Of a DNA stretch of 64,000 nt, positions 24,801 to 35,878 are shown in pieces. Numbering within the stretch: the stretch's first letter is position 1; each line of letters begins with the position of its first letter. The notes beneath the pieces are model-generated. The model was not told where the DNA came from, did not search any database, and saw nothing but the letters and a program-made list of their open reading frames with translations. The DNA comes from Synchiropus splendidus (taxonomy: Eukaryota; Chordata; Actinopteri; Syngnathiformes; Callionymidae). The stretch covers positions 3,875,063 to 3,939,062 of the forward strand of contig NC_071348.1 of NCBI RefSeq assembly GCF_027744825.2, written 5' to 3'. A program made the position numbers and the translations under genes.

Positions 24801-27800
24801 TTGTTGCTCACACAGACACCTTGTAATTGAGATGATTCATGATCAATATTATAGAGTTTCTTCCACATTTGAATGTATCAACTATTCAAACTTTTGTTGG
24901 CAAGGGTTGATCAAACATGTCTTGGCATATTTGAATGACAATTGGTTGAACACTTATCATCAAATTGGTCTTTTGTTCCAAATGAGGAGTAAAAACAGGA
25001 TTTGATGCTAAATGTTACCAAATCATTTGTTTTGCTGTCATTTCAGTCGATTTTTATTTGTGATTTTTGACACCAGAGTGGTTTATTTTCCTGCTGCGAC
25101 GCTGCTTTCGGACTTGCCGCTTGTTTCTTGCACATGTGTGACTGATAACCCGAAGCTCTTTGATTCCACCTGAAGTGGTTGATCTATGCTGTGACAGCCA
25201 TCACATGCCAGAGTTGATCTGGGTTGATATCCCCTCTAGAATCACTAACTCAGCTTATGCTTGTGCTAGTTTCCAAATTCATAATCTCAGTTTTGTAGCA
25301 GCATCCAGCACTGATTTGACTTTCCAAAACGTCCTACCCCACTCTCTCTCAACCTTCAGGAATTTGATAAGCCTCAAGAGGACCTGCTGCGGCATCATGC
25401 CAGCATCAGCGAGCTGAAGCGGAACTTCATGGAGTCCATGCCGGAGTCCAAACCCAGCGAGTGGGACAAGCGCCTGTCCACTCACTCTCCATTCCGCACT
25501 CTGGGTGTGAACGGTCAGCCTCTGCCCAGTGCTGATGGGGTAAGTGTCCACTCGCATCCTGATGTGTTTCAGCTTGACTTAAGCAGTCGATCGATTTAGG
25601 AAGTGAAGAGCGTGCTGACAAACCTCGTCATGTCCTGTTAGCATTTTAATATTGATGGCTTTCAAGCAAACAACTAGCAATTCACAGATGCAATGCTGTT
25701 GTTTAGAGGACTATTTCAGTATTTAAAGTTGTCATGAAAGCCACACATGTCAAACTCAAGAGCTGGGGGCAAAGCCAGTTGAGTTGGAATGATGATGTGA
25801 CAGGTAAAAAGTTCCAATGCTAATTATCTGTCTATATTATGCAATGTTAGAATTCAATGTGACATTTGAACAACGCAACTCATCATGGTACTTCAGTCAC
25901 ATCCAAGGCAGTAAATGAGTGTGAAAGCCAGCATGTGTTTTGTTACCGTCCAGGGAGGACGTGTTGTTATTTGACCCTCTAATTGGTGTTGTGAAGGTTG
26001 TGCATGTGAAGGCTGATACAGAGCAACAGCACGTGGTGTAATACACGCACATGCATGCGTTGGAAGAATGCTGCCGGACTTGTCGAGTGGAGTGTGACAT
26101 TCTTTACTTTCTGTAATAAGCAGTTATGTGGAAAAGCGCTTCCCATGGTTGTCCCACCTGCTCTATTGAAACGTCCTTCTGATATGGCCGCTGAGCATGT
26201 TGACTGACTTCCTGTTGATACTTACTGCATGTGACGACTTTGCTTGCACCGATCAGAAACAATATCCTCCCTTCTTTCTGATCGAGCTTGTTTCTGTTGA
26301 CTTGGTTTGCTTGGCACTGTTCATCTTTCCATCCTGTATTTCCTCTGCTGCACTCTCATTCACATACAGCATTATTAACCCTTGCATCTGAGAAATTCAA
26401 ATATTAGATACTATGATGTTGCTACAGTGCAACACAACCAACCAGTGTCTCTTCCTATATTGTCAATTATTGCTGCCTTAATATCAGTGTTATTACTTTA
26501 TTACTATATTTGTAATTAAAATTCTCAAACACAAGGCACATGATAAACATCTTGTGACATATCTATCCTTCAAAATTTGTAAATAAATAAATATTTGCAC
26601 ATTAGCATCGTGCAGTAGATGAACGAATGTATGTATTTTATACTATATTATTTACTTTGTATTATAAATAGTACACTCACATGTAAGGAGTCAGCTGCAT
26701 GCTTAAATAATCCCTATGATTTTATTTCCTTTTAATGTGAAGCTGCGAAAGAGTGAACGACTTCCTGTCTTTTCAGTCTGAAGCGCTCTGCTAATCATGA
26801 ACATGCATGCTAAGTGCACGCACCGTTCGTTCATGCTCTGCTCCAGTACAAGCCAGGTCACGTGTGTTAGCTGCCTCACAGCGCTCATCGATTCCCTGGC
26901 TCTTTACTAGTTAAAAATGCCAGATATTGCAAAACGAATTACAGCATTCCTTCCTCTCATCTCTCTTCCCTCCTCCTCCTCCTCCTCCTCCCCCCTCCGT
27001 AGTTTGTCATCCGCCTCCCGCGCGGCCCCCTGCTAGACTTCTACTCCAAACGCAGCTGAGGGGCCGTCTGGACTTTGTGGAAACCCCACACAGGTGTGAG
27101 CCGCGGAGACCGCATCTAGTCACCCACCCATCAACTTCTAAGCTCACTTCCTCCTTCTGTCCTTCCTTCGCCTCCTCCACGACATCTCTGTAGCATCCTC
27201 CATCCTTCATCCTACGAAAACCTTTGACTTTTCGGAACAAGACTTGTGCTGATTCAGACTGGAAATGACAAGGAACCGCACTCCTGTTTACATTTTACCG
27301 CCGTTTGGACTGGTTTTTTTTTTTTTTTTGGACTTTTATGGGTTTTTAACTTGTGCCGTGTGACTTGGAGCCAACTTTGATACAAGTTTTGAGGTGAACA
27401 CTGTGATGTCATTTGTATCTCCGTACTGACCCCTAACCCATTAGTCGTGTAACACTTTAGTGGTAGTGTTTTTCTCTTGTGAACTTCTGGCAGCTGAATT
27501 GTAATATCTTAACACTTGGAGTGGTGAATCAGTGTGAAGCATCTTCTTGTTGCATGGATTTATTAAAGACATTCCATCAGTTCACACGCTTGTTCCTCCT
27601 CTGGGTTTGTATTCTGTATTTTTAAAAATAACAACGCCGACACGTATAATTGTTCGAAGGTCGCCAACTGTTGCAGTGCGCCGAGTGACTGGTGGTGGTG
27701 GCGGGAGTACATTTGGATTCTACATGTCTTAGACTGGGATTATTTCAGCACAGATGTGTGAGATGATGAGTCCGGTTTCAAATTCTGTGGACAGTTTGGA

Positions 27801-30600
27801 TCAAGTGTTCCGGACTCTCTCACAATGCTGAGACAAACTTCCAGGTGGAAGATGTCGGCGTTAGGCGCCATGTTCTCTTCTCTACTCATGTGACGCTTGC
27901 TATGCCTGTGATTTAAATGCCACAGCTGAGCACAAGACTCCATGAATTTGTGGTGATTCTCGAGGCAATCCTCACTCACTCGACGCAACCCGCCCGCCCC
28001 AGCTGTACCACGTGCACTTGGCACTAACTCAAGTGGTCACGTTAAAATCTACATCATCCAGAAAGATTTTAGTGTTTAGATTGGTGTTTAAATAAAGAGA
28101 TGCTGCTTGTCTCTTCTTCATCATCATCATCATCTCCTGCGCTGTCTCTAGCCAGCTGAGTAAGCTCTTTAGTTTAGGTGTCAATTATTGTGTTCTCACC
28201 TTCTCAAACAAGCAAGGAGCACACATGACACCCCATTGATTTTACTTTTATTTCACATTTTAAATGGTTACAAAACGTGATTAGCTTGTTGCAAATGATG
28301 CTGGGCAACAGTGTTTGACACAAATTACAATCAGTAATAGAAGTGTAGATGAAGAACAGCTGTTAGTGCCGTGTTCATGGGATGGGATCATGATAGCAAG
28401 TCCTGACTTTAGCTGGATCAGGCCCCTTCAGGTGCTCCGAATTCAAGGTGCTCAGGACATCAGCGACACTAGTTTATACATTGTGAGACAATTTCTTGAT
28501 CTGTGTCTTTTATTCTGAAACAGCTGCTGAAATGAAGAGTGTTTGTCCTTCCATCATTTACAGTCTGTCAACCTCTTTAACTGTCTCTAAATGTGTATCT
28601 TAGTACTGTTCTTTGCATGTTTTTTGAGATCACTCTGGTCATGATTTCAAACATTTGAAAAAAGTAAAAACGGAAACTGCTCATTAAATAGTGTCTAATA
28701 AGTCTGCTCACACTTTGTCGGCGCTGTGGGTTCCTGCCCTCATGTTGCTTCCTATGCTCTCTTCTTTAGAGTGTTAGATCCATTCCTGGTTCTGGTTCTG
28801 AGACAAAGGCTGTGCACGTGGAACCCATCGACAGTTTGGACATTACCAGTCCGACTCCAGAGGTCCACATGGTTCCTGTTGCAGAACAGTCATGTGATCT
28901 GGAGGACATTATTGAAACGCCCGTGGTTCCGGTTGCGGAGGTGGATGTGGCACTTCCAGCCCTCGACATCACAGTTAAATCCTTAGGTGATAAGCAGGAG
29001 GAGGGGTCAGATCCTGGATTGTCGGGGAGCTCCGAAAGGATAGTCGGCTCTGCCTCGTATTTCACAAGTGAAGGTCCACGGGTCGTGCGATGCTCCCAGG
29101 TAGCTGCCTGATGCCGTCGGGGTGACTGTCTCTGCCTGGGCTCGGTGTCATCTCACCAATGTTGCTCATGGATGCAACAGTTGCTCCCTCTTCACTGCAA
29201 CCTCACAGATGGTGGGTTTTCACATTCCCCCCCCCCGAGGTTGCTGTGGAGATGTTGCCACTGGTGCACTGAGTTTTCTCTTCTGGTGACGGGTCTGTGC
29301 TCTCTCATTCTTTGCTTCTTTGACCTTCAACTATCTGGCTTCATTTGCTCTTCTCGATCAATGATTGGGCGGTTGAGTCCTGGCTTATTGAGACGCACGT
29401 GGTGTGAGCTCTTATGGCTGCTGTGCAGTGTGAGGTGTCGGTTGAAAGGCCACTCATGGGGCTATGCTCCCCTCCACAGCCCCCTCTGGTGGAGACCCAA
29501 ACAGTCACCATCACAGCAGTGTCCAACTCCTCTTCCAGTGTCATCTCCACCACAGAGGTCCCTATCGTGTCCACCCAGACCGTCACCTATGAGTCTTCAA
29601 AGGTAGGGGCTCCACCAGTTCCAACGAGGAGGACCAAACCAGAGCTCTTTCACAAAACGATCCAGGAGCACGGCTTTTTCTTTGGAGGAATCGAACATTA
29701 TTTAAATGATTCTTCAGCCTCCGCTTCATGTGTTTCAGGTCAAAGGTGAGGGCTCAGAGGAGGACAAGGACTGCTCGAGCGTGTCCACTTCTGTGACGTC
29801 TGAGACGACCAGCGGCACATCGGTCACCACCACAACCACACACATCTCGAAGGTCGGTGGATGGTGGGAAGCAGATTTACACACCCAGAGTTCCTCCGGC
29901 TGAGTCACCTTTGTGTTTCAGGTGGTGAGAAGCGGCTCTTCTGAGACCCGCGTGGAGAAGAGAATCGTCATCACAGCCGACTCTGAGATGGACCAAGAGA
30001 AGGTGCTGCTTTGATGGGAGAATCTAACCTTTATTTTGATTTTGAAATCTGCTGAGTGAGCAGACTGTTTCTAACATTACTGAGTGTGTTTAAATGGGAA
30101 GGATTTGCGGCTTTATGACCTGAATAATGAGTCGTACTGCAGCGGTGCTGGGGTCTACAACCGTTAAGGAAACTCCAGCCCTATGCTTCCTAAAGGAGTA
30201 TGGATTGTTGACATCAGATAAACTGTCCAGGACCTGTGGTTTGAAATGTCAAATCCCGTTGTTAATAAAGGGTTAGAAATCTTCCATTATGGTGAGTCAG
30301 GCAGCAAGGATGAAGCATTCCCAGGTTGACTCTCCGGGGTCCTTGAACACCTCTTGAGAGAAGCATCCTACCCGAATGAGAATCTCACCTCTGTTGAGGA
30401 GCAGTGCTTTTGAGCCTCTCCTGGATGGTGGAGCTCCAAGTTCGTCCCGACACTGTGGAGGAACCTCATTTTGGCAGCTTGTATCTGATTGACTGTCAAT
30501 TGAAAACGGTTTTTCTTCAATATATTTTCAGATGATGTGATTGTTTTTCCTTCCACTTTTGTTTTGCAGGAAAAAGACAGCGGAGCATCTGCGTTGTAAC
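12896..30600 (+). CDS. epb41: Giant protein 4.1 (4.1R type, FERM-spectrin-actin linker)
   Basis: Links the spectrin-actin skeleton to membrane proteins. I splice 31 coding exons totalling 7,593 nt, exactly 2,530 codons plus stop: 12896-14488, 14558-14827, 14896-15000, 15079-15197, 15324-15542, 15616-15703, 16430-16582, 16680-16777, 17072-17244, twelve array exons (18167-22841), 23232-23425, 23558-23614, 23706-23744, 24152-24214, 25360-25539, 28770-29099, 29480-29602, 29739-29852, 29922-30002, 30571-30600. Headpiece motifs [12 protein letters not shown] and [13 protein letters not shown] match human 4.1R, not 4.1N/G/B. FERM spans roughly residues 604-880, FERM-adjacent to 940, SAB 2225-2305, C-terminal domain 2416-2521. 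ATG 12896 was chosen because MTTE matches the 4.1R start; the upstream in-frame GTG overlaps the splice acceptor. ATG 14774 ([10 protein letters not shown]) corresponds to mammalian AUG-2, giving a short form. Human 4.1R is at most about 864 residues. The full-length mRNA is inferred; alternative splicing is likely. Confidence 0.93.
13864..14160 (+). repeat. 33-bp (11-residue) Lys/Glu tandem repeat in epb41 headpiece
   Basis: Within the first coding exon at least eight near-identical units of [11 protein letters not shown] or [11 protein letters not shown] follow one another with a 33-nt period, and degraded units continue to about 14260. The whole span 13200-14370 is Lys/Glu-rich. Alternating E/K blocks of this kind are typical of single alpha-helices or hendecad coiled coils. 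In mammalian 4.1R the equivalent segment between the LSRLF motif and the [12 protein letters not shown] motif is only about 40 residues. Confidence 0.9.
14774..17244 (+). other. epb41: FERM and FERM-adjacent domain exons of epb41
   Basis: Exons 2 to 9 encode the conserved core: the F1 ubiquitin-like lobe from [10 protein letters not shown], the F2 acyl-CoA-binding-like lobe including [11 protein letters not shown] and [12 protein letters not shown], and the F3 PH-like lobe ending [10 protein letters not shown]. The FERM-adjacent segment ([18 protein letters not shown], then [13 protein letters not shown]) follows. In 4.1R these lobes bind band 3, glycophorin C, p55 and calmodulin. Residue matches such as [11 protein letters not shown] and [13 protein letters not shown] favour 4.1R over the other family members. 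Confidence 0.93.
18167..22841 (+). repeat. epb41: Array of 12 in-frame skippable exons with DDWFxLLD motif
   Basis: Exons 18167-18268, 18447-20036, 20109-20336, 20404-20598, 20670-20894, 20960-21160, 21229-21393, 21471-21629, 21942-22142, 22214-22369, 22430-22591 and 22662-22841 are each a multiple of 3 nt and each start and end in phase 1. Introns are mostly 60-85 bp. Eleven carry one acidic-Trp motif just before the donor, for example [40 protein letters not shown] and ADWFVLLD. Only 21229-21393 lacks it. Many exons end in a Pro-Gly or Ser-Gly junction. The variable part upstream is rich in Glu, Lys, Val and Pro. The array falls between the exon ending SRNLDG and the exon with RPVSAP, which are adjacent in human 4.1R (SRSLDG and RPTSAP). 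I know of no named domain for it. Confidence 0.88.
18874..19790 (+). repeat. epb41: Degenerate protein repeats in the 1,590-nt epb41 exon
   Basis: The large array exon contains about seven imperfect units of 22-40 residues built on a core like VLMxDxLRDKxxQxEE. Examples are [51 protein letters not shown] and [13 protein letters not shown] second pattern, KSGLSxVxxxSxxxQSxMxKR, occurs twice (from about 19039 and about 19727) and flanks them, which suggests duplication of a larger block. The composition is acidic and helical. No known domain was recognised. Confidence 0.75.
24038..24283 (+). promoter_or_regulatory. epb41: TGCATG (Rbfox-type) site cluster around the 63-nt epb41 exon
   Basis: TGCATG occurs at 24038-24043, 24085-24090 and 24099-24104 upstream, and at 24278-24283 downstream, of the 21-codon exon 24152-24214. 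That exon ([20 protein letters not shown], then E) is equivalent to mammalian 4.1R exon 16, also 63 nt. Exon 16 is spliced in late in red-cell development, in part through UGCAUG sites bound by Fox proteins, to complete the spectrin-actin-binding domain. Chance would give well under one such hexamer in 250 bp. Confidence 0.6.
27003..27059 (+). CDS. epb41: Possible alternative terminal exon of epb41
   Basis: A long pyrimidine tract and TAG acceptor precede 18 codons ([18 protein letters not shown]) and TGA. The phase (0) matches the exon 25360-25539. Use of this exon would end the protein right after the spectrin-actin-binding region and remove the C-terminal domain. About 1 kb of putative 3' UTR follows, with ATTAAA near 27560 and AATAAA near 28093. 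Inference from sequence only. Confidence 0.4.
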   Translation, partial: FVIRLPRGPLLDFYSKRS

Positions 30601-30646
30601 CGCACCCTCCTCGTTGTTTCTTCCTCCCTCTGTCTACTTCTCACTC

Positions 30647-30728
30647 CACACACACACACACACACACACAGGCACGCACACTCACACTGACCAGCTCCCA
30701 TCTGCACGCACACACACACACACACACA
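30647..30728. repeat. Two (CA)n microsatellites in the epb41 3' UTR
   Basis: CA runs at about 30647-30670 and 30709-30728 are separated by a short CA-rich spacer and lie just after the epb41 stop codon at 30600. Confidence 0.9.
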
Positions 30729-31956
30729 GTCCCCCTGAAGAACATGTCTTAGTATATCTCGTAGTGTCTTTGTGTTACTTTCAGTTCAGCTGTCGAAGGT
30801 AGATGAGGGCTGCGCAACTTTCCTGCTGTGTTAAAAGCTTAGTGGTCACCGAACTGTCATTTTCACTTCATCTCCTCGTTTTTTGTTTTTTTTTTCTAAC
30901 AAATGCACTGTTTTTATTGTTATTTAGAAGCCATAATCTGCATCATTCCCGTGGTGCTGTGGGGGGACGTGACGATGACTTTCAAGGGAACGTTTTTGTT
31001 GTTGTTTACTTGTGTGTTTACATCACAAGAGAACATTTTTTAAATTCATTACCTCACACCATCAAATGGGATCCTCAAATTTGGTTTTGTTTACTCCTCA
31101 GGTACAGGAATATTTTAACGCGACTGAGAACAAGTAGCCTGCATTTTATTGTAAAGTTTGAATTACAAATTGATCTATTTTAAAATGTTTCACTTTTTAT
31201 AGAAGTGATGCTTTTATAGTGTTTGTACAAATTTAAGTTATTCATATCCATACTGCGTGTTGTTAGTCTCGTGCTGTCGACCGATTTCAAAGACCCTTGC
31301 CGTCTGCTCTCGTCTTTTTTTGCCGTTTTTAGTTCCCCATCACCACTTTGGTTTCACAAGCTTTGGTCTGATTATCTCAGGTTTTAATATTAAGACCAGA
31401 CCTCATGTGATTGTAAGAGGAATGTCTGTGTATTTATATCTTTCCCTGCTTCGTTGTACATTTGTTTTCAGCCAAAATGAGGTCAAGAAATGTCCAACGC
31501 TGCCACCAATCTAAGAAGGCAGCTCTCCCAGAACACGTGGCTTTTTTTGTCGACACGGCACATTTTTTTTCTTAACCTCTTCTGCGAAACATTTGCAAAG
31601 TAGCTCCATGTGGCTCCGTGTACTGTGATGCAAACCTGTCCAGGCTTCTAATGGAAACATCACGCTTGTCAATGCTGCATCATCAAAGTTTGTAAAGCCT
31701 TTTTACCACTTAGCCCATGTAGGGTTCTCTCACCTGATGTTTCTGAAACTTTTACATAGAAATATATGATCATCTTTTAGATGTAGGATGTTTGGTAGAA
31801 CCTTTTTTAAACCCCGTACCGTAGCCGTTGATATTGTAGCTACATGAACAACCACCACAACCTCACCCGGAGGAATATTTCACGAGAAGAAAACTAGTTT
31901 TAGATGATGGAAAATATTGTTGCTTTGTGACTGATCCCTGTCTTTTTAAAGAAAAA

Positions 31957-31962
31957 AATAAA
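31957..31962 (+). terminator. epb41: Poly(A) signal of epb41
   Basis: AATAAA about 1.35 kb past the stop, followed by AT-rich sequence. It gives a long AT-rich 3' UTR (30601 to about 31980). The roughly 500 bp to the csnk2b poly(A) signal show nothing recognisable. Confidence 0.65.
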
Positions 31963-32499
31963 AAGTGCATTATTCTGCAGTCGTGTTGGCCGTTCTGAGC
32001 TGGAAATGTGTGGATATTGTACGGATGTTTTGCGTCATTCTTGGTGCTGCATCATGGTGATGGTTGAATGTTTAAATGTTCTCTCTCCAGGATGAATCTG
32101 AGATGTGGCCGGGTAGCTTGTGCTGCAGGCTCAGAAGGCATAGAAAAGCAGTTGCTGCTTCCTTAAGAACTTTGTTCGTCACTTTCTGTCTTCATAGGTA
32201 ATGAACATTTAGGTTAATTTTCTTTTTCAGCATTGGTGTTTTAATCATAATTCATTTTTGAAACTACCCCATCAGGTCACATGGGAAGTTTGGCTGAAGG
32301 CCCGGCGAGTCACTTCATGTGGCCGGCAGGAGCTTGCTAGGTGCTTTTTCCCTGCTGTGTGCAAGGTACTGGCTTCTGCGACAAATGGTGTCACAAGTGG
32401 GCAATAGATAAGACTATACTTCCCCCAAAGTTGCTAAAACAAATGTGACTTTTCATCAGCACAAACCACATCTATAACCTCAATGAGAAAACTCAAATC

Positions 32500-32505
32500 T
32501 TTATT
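32500..32505 (-). terminator. csnk2b: Poly(A) signal of csnk2b
   Basis: AATAAA on the minus strand, 225 bp past the csnk2b stop codon. The gene converges with epb41 tail to tail. Confidence 0.6.
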
Positions 32506-32729
32506 ATCCCTAAAATAAAAGTGGTTCCATCATATCAGACTAAACACACAATCCTATGAGGGTAAACAATATATAAGGGCACAGGCTTCTTGCAAACAGC
32601 ACACAGAAAAAAAATCCCTAGCTCTTTCACTATGACAGCATTTTAGTAACCACATGTGGTTTTGGATCAACTGTACATTTATTGGTAATATATCGTAGTG
32701 AACCACAGAGACTCGGTCCGAGGTGAACT

Positions 32730-34459
32730 TTAGCGAATCGTCTTGGCAGGACTCTTGAAAGTGGAGGCGGCCTGGAGTTGGAGCTGATACGCCATCGGGT
32801 GAATTTTGAAACCGTATAACCTGTAGAGAGGACTGGAGTGAATACAGTGCGACACGGAAACGCTGCGCTCCGACGGCACACGCACCTTGGCACGAACTGG
32901 TTGGCTGGCCGCTTGGGACGATACTCTGGGTGCACCATAAACAACATGTGGGGGAACCCCGTGCCGAAGTAAGCGCCGTCTGTATGGTGGTGTCTGGAGG
33001 ACTTGGGCGTGTACACGTCCATGCATTTGGGGCAGTAGAGCTTCACCATTGCTTCTCCTGGAATATCTGACAGACCTGTGTGCGAGACGGAGGGATGAGG
33101 TTTGCTCAGATAAACGTGGGGGCGTGACTCACCGATGGGAAGCATGGGCTGGTTCTCACAATACACTCTGGGACAGTAGCCAAAATCTCCTTGCTGATAC
33201 TTTTCCAACTGTGGAGGACATGACAATGGAGTCATGCTGCAGACAAAAACGTGTATCAGGTCCTACCATCTGAGCGATCCCTCTGTTGGTCAGGATGTAG
33301 CGTGCGTGTATGAGCCCGTACAGCATCTCTGCTGCCTGCTCGATCAGGTCACTCTGGTTTGGGTTATCTTCAAGCTCCTCATCTGTTCAAGCAAAACGTG
33401 GTGTCAGGTGTCTGACTCTGATATCAGATGATTGTCGAGCACCTCACCCGGTTCCAGGTCCAGAATCATGTCCAGCGCCTGTCGGTAGTGAGGAACCTGC
33501 TCATTGAGACCCGTCAGGTTAAACTTGTCTTGAATGTAGTCCTCATCCACCTGAACCACGGCAGACAAAGAGAAGCAGCACATCAGTGATGTGGTGGCAT
33601 TGCGTAAGACTTGAAGAGATTAAAGACAAGAAGCAGTTAAATTTAGGAGTGGATTGAGCTGGTGCCAAGATATTTGATAATCCAGGATGTCACTGGGCAA
33701 TTTAGACACAGGCGTCCAAACACAACTGTAGTTGGCAAAAGTGAGCTTTTATGGGAGTTATAGCATGAAGGGAAGCCAAGTAAATTATTGTCATGGCTCC
33801 AAGAGTTTTGATAAAACTGGAACTAATGCCACATGGTTAAAGGATTAATACAGCAGACGATAATATTGATACACTAAAGATGAAGCCCTTTACAACACCT
33901 TTTAGTAGGCATCATATTAGAGGACAAATAAATAGATATATACATGTTTACTCGTTACACAAACTAGTAAACATAATCAAGAGCCATATTTGGAGAGGAA
34001 ATACTGCATATTTGGAAAATGCATACATGTTTTAAAGAATCATTCCAAGTTTAGGTACAACCCGTGAATCATTGTTTTGCTGACTCAGCAGACTTTTGTG
34101 ATATTGTTAAAATGGTCGGATGTCGAATACAGTTATTCCTGGTCGGGAAATCGGCGGCTAGCATTGCTATAAAATTTTTACTTAAAAAAAATAAATTTTT
34201 AATTAAAAAAATTACTTTAGACTCGATATCGGAACCCATTGCAACAGTTCAGAACCGGTATTGCTTTAGCACTCATTGATTCAAGAGAGTGGTAGAACGC
34301 TACCTAGCGCAGGCACAGCCAATCGATCCCGAATCAGCATTTCAGAAAACTATAAATATAGACCTTCGTTTATGGATTTGTCTTTACCTCACAGAAGAAC
34401 TCGTTCCCTCTGAGCCCACAGAACCAGGAGATCCAGGACACCTCCTCCGAGCTGCTCAT
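32730..34459 (-). CDS. csnk2b: Casein kinase 2 beta (regulatory) subunit
   Basis: Six coding exons on the minus strand (34459-34388, 33550-33448, 33382-33267, 33208-33133, 33075-32886, 32820-32730) give 215 codons plus stop, the exact length of human CK2 beta. The N-terminus [20 protein letters not shown] carries the autophosphorylation site and is unchanged. The acidic loop ([16 protein letters not shown]) and the Cys4 zinc finger (CPRVYC and [12 protein letters not shown]) that mediates dimerisation are complete. CK2 beta homodimers tether two catalytic alpha subunits and choose substrates. The tail differs slightly from mammals ([12 protein letters not shown]). A noncoding first exon must lie upstream, between about 34470 and 34870. 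Confidence 0.98.
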
Positions 34460-35832
34460 GCTCCTGCCCGAACAAAACACAACCAGCGCGGTTACTCGCC
34501 CGTCGTATACGGAATATCTATCCACAAAAGCACGTGATGGTCAAACTCAAACCAACATTTATAGGACTAATTCTGATCTCCACTCTGAACCGATGCTTTT
34601 CATGACCGTTCTTCCTCCAAAGGCCGATCCAGGTTAGCTGTATTAGCATATTAGCTTCGGCTAAAATCGATATACCCCATATTTCACAAATGTACCGCCT
34701 TCGCTGGGAAGTTAGCTTTACCAGACTAGTCCCGCTTAGTTAACGGATACAGAAACAACATACATCACCTACCTTCTAAGAATTGGCTACTGTTTAACGG
34801 GGAATTGTTCTCGCTAGTTTTCTAGCGCAATGACTGCTGCCTTTTCTTCTTTGCCTGTTCTCGGTTGGCAAACAGCTGTTGAGTGCGCTATCGCCACCTC
34901 CTGGACACGAGTCGAATGACGCCTTTACAAGTCAACACGCCGCTCCCCAGGTTGGTTATAATGTTTGTTTACTCGTATACACACGTTTTGAGGTCGAAAA
35001 TGAATTGTAAATCTCGCTGTTGCTTTGTGTACCGCCTACAAGTGGCCATTTGAAGAACGGAATGCTGAAGAACGGCGTTAATTTACTGTATTGACTAAAG
35101 TTGGTGTTTAAAATGAGAGTTTTAGCACAAAAAGACGAGATACAGCTTTTCGGGAGGTTTTGTGTTGAATGTAGATTTTATGCTATCATTAAAGATATTT
35201 TTAATCTCGAAACATACTTGTTTTAAAAGGGAAATACAGTAATACATAAGCTGCTACATTGATGACTGTTTTTTTTTTTTACTTCACTTCTCCAAGTGTG
35301 TATGTAAATAGGTCACTCCATCTCTAAATAATTCTTAAGTATTAGAGATTTTTAAAAATGTTTTTTTTTTCTTGCTCAACATTCATATTTTTCCTCATTT
35401 ATTGTTAAGCCCATTTATGATCTGCACCTTGGGCCCATGAATATAACATTCAAGAATGATAGCATCTTTGATTACCGTCGAGTTGCCATGCGACTACAAA
35501 GGAAGTGACTCGTAACTACCCTGCACAGTCGATCCAGAACTTGCAGAAAACACACATTCCTCTGTCACGCCATGTGGGCTGGAAGTTTTTATGCCGCCTG
35601 CCTTTAATGTGTGGTCAAAGCTGTGTTGGCTCACGTCACGTTCTGACTTTGTTCAGCCTTCATCTTGAGCGTTTGACAGTCAGACTGTGGGAGCCAGTCC
35701 CCTGAGCATTCTCTGGGTCTGCCCCGGGGCCTCCTCACCACGCAGCTGCATCACCCACAACCTCACCTGATTCATCATCTGGAAGTGAATATCGGAAAAC
35801 CTGTGACACAGATGTTGACTCCAGAATTTGAC
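34460..35832. other. csnk2b upstream region and aif1 downstream spacer
   Basis: About 1.4 kb. The part up to about 34900 should hold the csnk2b 5' UTR and promoter. The rest is AT-rich with poly-T runs and no supportable gene. Confidence 0.4.
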
Positions 35833-35838
35833 TTTATT
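35833..35838 (-). terminator. aif1: Poly(A) signal of aif1
   Basis: AATAAA on the minus strand 41 bp after the aif1 stop codon. Confidence 0.6.
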
Positions 35839-35878
35839 GTGTTCTGGATTTTGATGTTCAGAGAAGTCAGAGTGGGAT

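Noticed and set aside
12896..30600. Identity as 4.1N (epb41l1), 4.1G or 4.1B
   Set aside because: The headpiece motifs GLSRLF and [12 protein letters not shown], and FERM residues such as [11 protein letters not shown], agree with 4.1R and not with the others as I recall them.
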